Origin: Candidatus Acidiferrales bacterium
GTDB taxonomy: Bacteria > Acidobacteriota > Terriglobia > Acidiferrales > UBA7541
NCBI GenBank assembly: GCA_035934015.1
Contig: DASYYH010000006.1
Coordinates: 124,001-188,000 of the forward strand
Length of the DNA stretch: 64,000 nucleotides
Reading direction: 5' to 3'
Shown: piece by piece, positions 33,234 to 40,154 of the stretch
Layout: each line of letters opens with the position of its first letter
How positions within the stretch are numbered: the stretch's first letter is position 1
The notes under the pieces: generated by a model
The model's database searches: none
What the model was told of the DNA's origin: nothing
Seen by the model: only the letters and a program-made list of their open reading frames with translations
Program-made: the position numbers and the translations under genes

Positions 33234-34862
33234 CTACGCCGCAATCGGCGCTGGCGCCGTCATCACCCGGTGCAAGTGCCTGTATATCGCCAGCACAATC
33301 GCGCCGAGCCCCCACCAAAGAACGACCAATTTGGCCAGAATGCCCACATGGTATGGCACCATCTCCAGCGCATGAATGATTACCAGCCCGATGGCCAGCC
33401 GCCCCACGAGCGCTCCGGTTCCCGTGGCCGCGCCGAGAATATAGTTTCCCGCCTGTGTCGCCACGAACACTTGCGCCGCATAGAGCGCAATCAGCCAGAT
33501 GAATATCGTCGGTATCGCCAGCCCGATTCCAACGACAGTGAAGCAGACCAAGCCGGCTATGATAGGCGTCGCGAACATGAACAGCACGCCAAGCCCAAGC
33601 GACGGCAGGATTCTCCGGCTCGCCTGCAAGCCTTCATTGAAAAATCCGGGCAGCAACAGCAGTAGTACGAGTCCGAACAAAAATGCCGCGCCCCAGAACT
33701 CCGCGCGATGCCAATAAAATCTCCAGTTTGAGTAGTCGGGACCCTCTTTCAATGGGGTGAACGCGACAGGACTTCCCAATTTTGCCTCTGGAGCCACCTC
33801 TGCTGGATAGTGTCCCGTGTACTTCGCCTGCCCCTGAATATTTGCATCAGGCCCGATCCGCAGATTATCGCCCCTGATTTTGATTCCTTGTCCGATTGTG
33901 CCGTCCAGTGTTGTGTCGCCCACTGCCGCAGTGATGTCTCGTCCCACGCTTCCGGAAATCATTGCATTCCCGCCGGCGAGCGTTAAGCTTCCCCGTATCT
34001 TTGCATTCGTGCCCATTTCGAAATCCTGACAAGCGGCCAAAACGTTTTTGCCAACGCTTCCGTTGATGTTCAACGTTTGCGCGTAACCTCGAATGTTCCC
34101 GTCGACTTGCCCATTAATTCGCAACTCGCGTGCCATCGAAATCACGTCTCCCGTCACGTGCCCATCCACCTCGACTTCCGCACTGAATACGATCAAATCG
34201 CCATTCACTGTGCCTTCAATGCGCGCGAACTCAGCGGACACAAATAAATCGGTATTGACCGTCTGGCCAGAAGCCAGCGTATAGCTGAGGTGGCGGCCAT
34301 GCACCGCTTCGGATGCCTGCGCCACAGGAGCCGCCAGCATCAGTGGGAACACCAGCACGGCGGCGAAAATCCCCAGCACCATTCCCACAGCCGTGCTGCG
34401 CCCCCAGAACCTTCTCAGCATCACGAGCGCGAGAATGGCAAACACGGAGGCGGCGAAGAAACTAAGGAAGCTGAGCACGCTGGACCATCCCTTCCAAAAT
34501 GCGCCGCTGAAAAAGAGCATGGTCATCAAATTTCCTCCCGTAAATCCTGCTTGATTGAGCTGCTGCTCGAAAGGTTCCACGAATCCGTTCCACACCGTGA
34601 AAATTCCCGCCGCTGCCATTCCAAACACCGTAATCCATCCCCATGGCAAATCGGATTTTCTCGCTGGCGCTGCAAACCGCGCGGGCACGGGATCTTTTTC
34701 CTGCAGGCTTTGTTCCAGAAAAAGCGTTTCTCTTTTCAGCGACTCGAGTAGCGCGCGGCACTCTGCACAGATGTTCGTGTGCGCCAGCGTTTCCGCTGCC
34801 TGCCCGCGGTCCAGTTGCCCGTCGAGATACAAAAGCGCGGTCATCTCATCGAAGTGATTCAT
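33234..34862 (-). CDS. Zinc-binding anti-sigma factor fused to a bactofilin-like and membrane module
   Basis: 542 residues from the ATG at 34862, which overlaps the sigma factor stop (ATGA). Residues 1-45 form a ZAS anti-sigma motif: HTNICAEC gives HxxxCxxC. A first membrane helix (WITVFGMAAAGIFTVW) is followed by others near residues 100-170, an exported loop starting ASEAVHGRHLSYTL, then a beta-helix-like polymer-forming region with G-D-V-I repeats (GTVNGDLIVFSAEVEVDGHVTGDVI, RINGQVDGNIRGYAQTLNINGSVG) as in bactofilins. The C-terminal 180 residues have about four more helices. It should hold the sigma factor at the membrane; the polymer-forming loop may sense or organise the envelope. The open frame to 35387 is not used. 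Confidence 0.82.
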   Translation of the reverse strand: MNHFDEMTALLYLDGQLDRGQAAETLAHTNICAECRALLESLKRETLFLEQSLQEKDPVPARFAAPARKSDLPWGWITVFGMAAAGIFTVWNGFVEPFEQQLNQAGFTGGNLMTMLFFSGAFWKGWSSVLSFLSFFAASVFAILALVMLRRFWGRSTAVGMVLGIFAAVLVFPLMLAAPVAQASEAVHGRHLSYTLASGQTVNTDLFVSAEFARIEGTVNGDLIVFSAEVEVDGHVTGDVISMARELRINGQVDGNIRGYAQTLNINGSVGKNVLAACQDFEMGTNAKIRGSLTLAGGNAMISGSVGRDITAAVGDTTLDGTIGQGIKIRGDNLRIGPDANIQGQAKYTGHYPAEVAPEAKLGSPVAFTPLKEGPDYSNWRFYWHRAEFWGAAFLFGLVLLLLLPGFFNEGLQASRRILPSLGLGVLFMFATPIIAGLVCFTVVGIGLAIPTIFIWLIALYAAQVFVATQAGNYILGAATGTGALVGRLAIGLVIIHALEMVPYHVGILAKLVVLWWGLGAIVLAIYRHLHRVMTAPAPIAA

Positions 34863-35470
34863 GCCTTGCTCCCCGCCGCAGAACTCTTCAGCCCTTTGCC
34901 GCCTTCTTCCAGAACTTTTCGCAATTGATGCCGCGCGCGCAGCAGCAGCACGCCTACAAATGCGCGCCGCACGCCGAGCGTCTCCGCAATTTCGTCGTAA
35001 CTCATATCCGAAAAATAACGCAGCGTCAGCGCCATGCGTGTGCGGTCCGGCAAAATATCGAGCGCCTTGCGGACTTCTTCGCGCGATTTTTCCGCAAGCA
35101 GTTGCTCGAGCTGTCCCGGATCCGGATGTTCCAGCGGCATCGATTCGACGTCGCCCGTTTCCAAATCCTGCCGCACGCGCCGCCGCCGCAGCATGTCCCA
35201 GCAGTGATTCGCCGCCACGCGATAGAGCCACGCAGTGAACGGCCGCGATGCGTCGTATTGATCGAGTTTGCTGCGCACTTTGATGAAAACCTCCGACGTC
35301 GCGTCTTCGGCGTCTTCGCGCGAAGGCATCGCGCGCCGGCAAAATCGAAAAATCGCCGGAGCGTGCTCGCGATAAATTTCCGCCCACGCTTCGGCGTCGC
35401 CCTCCCGTGCGCGGGCGATCACGTCGATCAGGCCTGGATTTTTTTCGTGCGCTTCGCCGCCGGGCTGCAT
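34859..35470 (-). CDS. ECF-type RNA polymerase sigma factor
   Basis: 203 residues. Region 2: VIARAREGDAEAWAEIYREHAPAIFRFCRRAMPSREDAEDATSEVFIKV and FTAWLYRVAANHCWDMLRRRR for core and -10 binding. Region 4: ALDILPDRTRMALTLRYFSDMSYDEIAETLGVRRAFVGVLLLRARHQL for -35 recognition. The coupled anti-sigma gene downstream makes a standard ECF sigma/anti-sigma pair. A candidate promoter lies at 35476-35504. Target genes are unknown; the adjacent M28 peptidase gene is one possibility. Confidence 0.92.
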   Translation of the reverse strand: MQPGGEAHEKNPGLIDVIARAREGDAEAWAEIYREHAPAIFRFCRRAMPSREDAEDATSEVFIKVRSKLDQYDASRPFTAWLYRVAANHCWDMLRRRRVRQDLETGDVESMPLEHPDPGQLEQLLAEKSREEVRKALDILPDRTRMALTLRYFSDMSYDEIAETLGVRRAFVGVLLLRARHQLRKVLEEGGKGLKSSAAGSKA

Positions 35471-35475
35471 ATAGT

Positions 35476-35504
35476 TCTACGCGCCGCCGCTTCCGAAAGT
35501 TACA
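35476..35504 (-). promoter_or_regulatory. Candidate ECF-type promoter for the sigma gene
   Basis: On the minus strand there is TGTAACTTT (35504-35496), a short gap, then CGTAGA (35481-35476), close to ECF -35 and -10 boxes. The predicted start would fall next to the ATG at 35470, so the transcript would be nearly leaderless, or the true start codon lies further in. Weak: only similarity to a general pattern. Confidence 0.35.
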
Positions 35505-35636
35505 GGCGGCTCTTTCCGAACAGGATCTGAGTTCTCGGGAACCTTTGTATCGCAGGAAGTCTATCGCGGAACCAGCAAACGCCGGCGATTTTTACGCTAA
35601 ATTCGAAAGGTACCAGGACGGGCAAAAGATCGAGGC

Positions 35637-37388
35637 TCAGTTCGCCGGGATGTGGTGCGGCTTGGTCGCCTCGGAGCCGGGGCCGGGTTCGGGCGCGGGC
35701 TTGGGCATATCGGACGCGGCGAAGCGCGGCACCATATCGTCGGCCATGGCGACAGCGTAAACCGCCGAGGCAATCTCGACGGCACCTTCGCGCACGTCGG
35801 GCTCGTAAATGCGCTCGTAGGTGTCGAGATTTGTGTGATGCGTGAAGGAGCCGTAGTCGAACGGATCCTGCGCAAGGCCGATTCCCGGCAGACCGGCATT
35901 GTTGAATGAAGTGCTGTCGGTGCCGCCGGTGCGACGACTGTCGGTTGGGATCGAGCCCATAAAGCCCCAGTCCGCGAACGGGGCGAGCGCGTTGCCAATC
36001 ATCTGAGCGGCGGCTGCGGGACCGAAGACCATCGCGCCGCGAGGCTTGCCCGTGCCGGAATCGATGTTGAAATAGGCGTCGAGCGTGGCGTACTCGGGCT
36101 TGGGATCTTCGAAGCTGCCGAAATGCTGCTTCACGTAGGCGAGCGAGCCGAGCAAGCCTTCTTCTTCGCCGCTCCACAGAGCGACGCGAATCGTGCGGCG
36201 CGGATGCACGTGCAGCGCGGCGAGAATGCGGATGGCCTCGAGCATCATCGAAGCGCCGATGCCGTTGTCGGTGGCGCCGGTGGCGCCGTGCCAGGAATCG
36301 TAGTGACCGCCGAGCATGACGACTTCGTCTTTTTTATCCGTGCCGGGGATTTCGCCGATGGCGTTGTAGACCGTGGTGCCGCGAGGATATTCGCGATTCT
36401 GAATATTGACGCGGAGGGTGACGGGCGTGCCGTCGTCCATGATGCGCGAAATGCGGCCGTAGTCTTCGTTGCGCATGATGAGCGTGGGAACGGCGCGCGT
36501 CCAGTCGTAAGTGTTGTTTTGCTGCGCGACGATTATGCCGTGGGCGCGGGCAGCGTCATTGACGCGCACGAGCGCGCCGTTGTCGACTAGGAATTGATCG
36601 ACCTGGCGCGAAACTTCCGCGCGCGACAATTCGCCTTCGGGTAATGGCTGCGGCTGAGGAAAGCGAAAAGGACGTGGATTCGCGGAACTGAATCGCGACT
36701 TCCATTCTTCTTCGGGACGGCGCATGGGAGCGGGAAACATATCTTCGGGAACTTCGACGTGCTTTCCGACAAAGACAATCGCGCCGCGGACTTTGGCGCG
36801 GACGGAGTTCAAGTAGGCATCGAGCTCAGCTTGCGTGGGCTGCTTGGGCGGTTTTGGCTTCGCGGCTGGAGGCATCGGCGGCGCGCCCCAATTGGGTTCC
36901 TGCGGATGTGGCGTGTTTCCGAAGAAATTGAAGCCGCCGGTGGGCGCGGCCAATCCGGGAGGATCAATGAGAACGACGCTCGCGGTGGCGACACCTTTGG
37001 TGCTGGGAGTCCACGCAAGAGGCTTGACCATCAACTGACCGTGAAACGGAGAAACGGCATCGGCCTGCAATTCCATATTCTCCCAGCCGGGGACGGGCGT
37101 CGCAGCGCTCGGCGGCTGAAAAGTCCACGGCTCGAGATGAACGTTGGAAAGGCCCCAGGAGGTCATGGTTTTCACGGCCCAGTCGTCGGCGGCCTTGAGA
37201 TTCGGCGTGCCGGTGAGGCGCGGGCCATGGACGTCGGCGACTTCGTGAATGATCCACATCATTCTGGAATTGTTGGTCTCTTCCGCGCGGAACTGCGCGT
37301 AGACTGCGGAAACTCCCGGAGCCTGCGCAGCCATGGGCGTGACGGCCATGATGATGAGTGCAGCGAGAGATGCGAGAATTTTTTTCAC
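35637..37388 (-). CDS. M28-family exported metallopeptidase
   Basis: 583 residues. The GTG at 37388 has GGAGGAACC upstream and begins a signal peptide (KKILASLAALIIMAVTPMAAQ); the frame is open to 37487 but that part is not protein-like. A PA-type insert near 220 (RGAIVFVGKH) precedes the peptidase fold. Metal ligands are visible: HYDSWHGATGATDNGIGAS (His and Asp), SGEEEGLLGS (Glu, Glu), YFNIDSGTG (Asp) and FTHHTNLDTYERI (His). It is a zinc aminopeptidase/carboxypeptidase Q-like enzyme acting outside the cytoplasm. The Pro/Glu-rich C-terminus ends GSEATKPHHIPAN. Confidence 0.92.
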   Translation of the reverse strand: MKKILASLAALIIMAVTPMAAQAPGVSAVYAQFRAEETNNSRMMWIIHEVADVHGPRLTGTPNLKAADDWAVKTMTSWGLSNVHLEPWTFQPPSAATPVPGWENMELQADAVSPFHGQLMVKPLAWTPSTKGVATASVVLIDPPGLAAPTGGFNFFGNTPHPQEPNWGAPPMPPAAKPKPPKQPTQAELDAYLNSVRAKVRGAIVFVGKHVEVPEDMFPAPMRRPEEEWKSRFSSANPRPFRFPQPQPLPEGELSRAEVSRQVDQFLVDNGALVRVNDAARAHGIIVAQQNNTYDWTRAVPTLIMRNEDYGRISRIMDDGTPVTLRVNIQNREYPRGTTVYNAIGEIPGTDKKDEVVMLGGHYDSWHGATGATDNGIGASMMLEAIRILAALHVHPRRTIRVALWSGEEEGLLGSLAYVKQHFGSFEDPKPEYATLDAYFNIDSGTGKPRGAMVFGPAAAAQMIGNALAPFADWGFMGSIPTDSRRTGGTDSTSFNNAGLPGIGLAQDPFDYGSFTHHTNLDTYERIYEPDVREGAVEIASAVYAVAMADDMVPRFAASDMPKPAPEPGPGSEATKPHHIPAN

Positions 37389-37849
37389 GGTTCCTCCTCG
37401 ACGGCGCAAATGGCGAAACACAGCGGAAGCCGACCTGATTCTTCCCGGAGCGCCCGCCAATATACGCTTAGAGGAGGCTTGGCGCAATTTATTGGAGCGG
37501 ATTGGGAGCGGAGCGATGGGTTTACGAAATCAATGAGCGATTTAGAATTTTGAGTGAGTGCCGCGAAAGGTGTGGCGCGGGGAAACGCTGCAAGAAAAAT
37601 CGCGCGGGAAGAAACAAATAAAAATAATTTTGATTTGTGCTGGCAAGTGAGATGCCAATTGTGTTATTTCTCTCTGCAATGACACGGGGATTTCATTTGC
37701 GGTGGTCGCAAACGCACATTTCCCACCACAAATTCTTCTGCCTGCTGCGATATACCGCCAGTTATTTTTAACTGCGAATGCTGTTTGCCTTTGCGACGCT
37801 CGAACACGGCGAGCGTGCGAATTCCCATTCTCGGGTGAAGGGAGGATTC
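37389..37849. other. Divergent intergenic region, M28 peptidase / DHS-like gene
   Basis: 461 bp without a credible gene. It contains an AT-rich stretch (37600-37670) where promoters for one or both divergent genes could lie, and GGGAGG at 37840-37845, the ribosome site of the DHS-like gene. No clear -35/-10 pair, terminator or repeat was recognised. Confidence 0.5.
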
Positions 37850-38848
37850 ATGCAGACAGTGATGGAGACGCAGACGATGAGCGCGATCTCGTCGTTCATG
37901 AAAAAACATTTCCGGCATTTCAATGCGGCGGTGGTGATTGACGCGGCGGAGGCGTACATCAAGCACGTGACGAGCGGCGGAAAAATGTTCCTGACGCTGG
38001 CCGGCGCGATGAGCACGGCGGAACTGGGGCTGTCGCTGGCGGAAATGATCCGGCAAGGCAAAGTGCACGGGATTTGCTGCACGGGCGCGAATCTGGAAGA
38101 GGATCTTTACAATCTGGTGGCGCATTCGCATTACGAGCGCGTGCCGCATTACCGGCAACTCAGCCCGCGGGAAGAGGCGGACCTGCTGGACCGGCATTTG
38201 AATCGCGTGACGGACACATGCATTCCGGAAGAAGAAGCGATGCGACGCATCGAGCGAATCGTGATGGAGGAATGGCACGCGGCGGACCGCGCGGGCGAGC
38301 GATATTTCCCGCACGAATTTTTGTACAGGATTTTGCTCAAAGGAAAATTGAAACAGCACTACGAAATCGATCCGAAGGACAGCTGGATGCTGGCCGCGGC
38401 GGAAAAAAATCTGCCGCTTTTCGTGCCGGGATGGGAGGACTCGACGCTCGGCAACATGTTCGCGGGACAGACGATTCAAGGCAAAGTGAAAAATGTGACG
38501 ACGATGCGCGGCGGCGTCGAGTACATGATCGAGCTGGCGCGCTGGTACATGGAGACGGCGACGCGGACGCCGCTGGGATTTTTCCAGATCGGCGGCGGGA
38601 TCGCGGGAGATTTTCCGATCTGCGTGGTGCCGATGCTGAGCCAGGATTTGCGGCGAGACGATGTGCCGCTGTGGGCGTATTTCTGCCAGATCAGCGATTC
38701 GACGACGAGCTATGGATCGTATTCGGGCGCGGTGCCGAACGAAAAAATCACGTGGGGAAAGCTGGGAATTAACACGCCGCGATTCGTGATTGAATCGGAT
38801 GCGACGATTGTGGCGCCGCTAGTTTTCGCGTACGTTCTCGGATGGTGA
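37850..38848 (+). CDS. Deoxyhypusine synthase-like enzyme
   Basis: 332 residues. The family uses NAD and spermidine to modify eIF5A in eukaryotes and archaea; bacteria have no eIF5A, and some bacterial members make homospermidine or related polyamines. Visible motifs: FLTLAGAMSTAELGLSLAEMI (NAD fold), GICCTGANLEEDLYNLV, GWEDSTLGNMFAG, GFFQIGGGIAGDFP, and the segment ITWGKLGINTPRFVIESDATIVAPLV, where the Lys of WGK corresponds to the catalytic Lys. So the active site looks intact. The ATG at 37850 follows GGGAGGATTC. No polyamine genes adjoin it, so the product is open. Confidence 0.85.
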   Translation: MQTVMETQTMSAISSFMKKHFRHFNAAVVIDAAEAYIKHVTSGGKMFLTLAGAMSTAELGLSLAEMIRQGKVHGICCTGANLEEDLYNLVAHSHYERVPHYRQLSPREEADLLDRHLNRVTDTCIPEEEAMRRIERIVMEEWHAADRAGERYFPHEFLYRILLKGKLKQHYEIDPKDSWMLAAAEKNLPLFVPGWEDSTLGNMFAGQTIQGKVKNVTTMRGGVEYMIELARWYMETATRTPLGFFQIGGGIAGDFPICVVPMLSQDLRRDDVPLWAYFCQISDSTTSYGSYSGAVPNEKITWGKLGINTPRFVIESDATIVAPLVFAYVLGW

Positions 38849-38890
38849 GAACTGAAACCGAAAACGAAAACGGGACGCGAAGCAGCGATC

Positions 38891-39544
38891 TCAGCGCGAT
38901 TTTTCGAGAGCAAGAGCGAGGCCGAAGCCGACGAGCACGGCGCCGGTGACGCGGTCAATAGCCTTGGCGACGCGCGGGCGGCGCAGCCACGAGGAAAGCA
39001 AATTCGTGGCGGAGATGAGCACGACGAACCAGAGCAGTCCTTCGGCGACGTGAATGGAAGCGAGCAGCAGGATGAAGGAAGTCACGCCGACGCCAGCGGG
39101 AATGAATTGCGGCAGGAAAGTGACGTAGAAGACGCCGACTTTGGGATTGAGGATGTTGCAGAGGAAGCCGCGGGCGAACCAGCGTGCCGCGCTTTCAGAA
39201 GAAGCCGCTGCTGCGACTTCTGCAGAAGCCAGACGTTCTGTCTCGGCGAGCGCCGCGGATTTGCGAAAGAATATTTTTCCTCCGAGATAAATCAAGTAAC
39301 AAGCGCCGACGATGCGAAGCGCGTTGTAGGCAAGATGCGAAACGGCGAGTAGCGCGCCGAGTCCTACCGAAACCGCGAGAGCCCAGCCGAAAAGTCCGCT
39401 GCAAATTCCCGTGCCAGCGAGCCACGCGCGGCGAGGACCTTCGACGGCGGCGGTGCGGAGGACGAGAGCTGTGTCTAGGCCGGGCGTGATGGTGAGAAGC
39501 GCCGCGGCGATGGCGAAAGCGATGAGCGCGTGAGGGACGGTCAT
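38891..39544 (-). CDS. LysE/RhtB-family amino acid exporter
   Basis: 217 residues from the ATG at 39544, which directly precedes the family start ALIAFAIAAALLTITPGLDTALVLRTA. Other open-frame ATGs lie to 39616. About six membrane helices; GPRRAWLAGTGICSGLFGWALAVSVGLGALLA and YLIYLGGKIFF are typical. The C-terminal helix (AKAIDRVTGAVLVGFGLALALE) closes the fold. The exported substrate is not known. It converges on the DHS-like gene. Confidence 0.9.
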   Translation of the reverse strand: MTVPHALIAFAIAAALLTITPGLDTALVLRTAAVEGPRRAWLAGTGICSGLFGWALAVSVGLGALLAVSHLAYNALRIVGACYLIYLGGKIFFRKSAALAETERLASAEVAAAASSESAARWFARGFLCNILNPKVGVFYVTFLPQFIPAGVGVTSFILLLASIHVAEGLLWFVVLISATNLLSSWLRRPRVAKAIDRVTGAVLVGFGLALALEKSR

Positions 39545-39684
39545 TTTGCGCGTCTTGATTCGAAACCAAATCCAAATCCGATTCCACATGTAACGGACAT
39601 CCCGGCGCGGAATCACTGGCTATTGTAGATGCGAGAACGCGCGCGGCGTCGCGGAAAAAATCGGGCGGACGGCACGAATTTCGA

Positions 39685-39933
39685 TCATTCCCTGGGCTTG
39701 AGCTTGAGACGGGACTTATTCTCTTCGAGAAAAGCGCGGAGGCCGTCGGCGCTGTCGAGGAGACGAATCCACTGCTCGTAATAAAGCGTGACGGGGAAGC
39801 GGCCGAGACCGTAAATGCTGACGCCGCCTTTTTCGCCGACGCGAAACTCGAGCGAGCCGCGCTTTCGCGAGCCGGCCTGCTGTTCGAGTTCGGCGATGCG
39901 GGCGAGAAGTTCTTCCTTGGTCGGTTCGGACAT
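39685..39933 (-). CDS. Small conserved hypothetical protein
   Basis: 82 residues: a coiled N-terminal helix (KEELLARIAELEQQAG), then GSLEFRVGEKGGVSIYGLGRFPVTLYYEQWIRLLD, a compact pattern that recurs in uncharacterised bacterial proteins, and a short helical end. No function known. No operon partner. Confidence 0.65.
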   Translation of the reverse strand: MSEPTKEELLARIAELEQQAGSRKRGSLEFRVGEKGGVSIYGLGRFPVTLYYEQWIRLLDSADGLRAFLEENKSRLKLKPRE

Positions 39934-40027
39934 AAGCGCGATTCCTTTCGGGCGAAGGTTTCGATGAGCTATGGAAATTCTACTACGAGTTCGGCGGTTC
40001 GCGGAATGAGAGGCGGCGCTGGGCGCT

Positions 40028-40085
40028 GGTTCAGCGTGAATTCTGAATTCTTGCGCCAGGATCGAGAAAATTCAAACTGAACACC
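40028..40085. repeat. Degenerate copy of the 51.0-kb palindromic element
   Basis: The right arm AAAATTCAAACTGAACACC (40067-40085) is nearly the same as that at 51068-51085. The left arm (40028-40043, GGTTCAGCGTGAATTC) is its imperfect complement. It lies about 70 bp before polA, in the 221-bp gap between polA and the small hypothetical gene, which otherwise shows nothing. Confidence 0.55.
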
Positions 40086-40154
40086 ACCATGCGGCGCCAG
40101 CGCGCGGCGTCTCTTGCTATACTGGCTGGCCTGCCGAATGCGGCGGGGCGATTC

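Noticed and set aside
34863-35387. N-terminal extension of the anti-sigma gene through the sigma factor gene
   Set aside because: Ala/Arg-rich, out of frame with the sigma factor; the ATGA overlap at 34859-34862 marks the real start.
37664-38479. 271-residue minus-strand frame over the DHS-like gene
   Set aside because: His/Arg-rich antisense frame; the plus-strand gene has family motifs.
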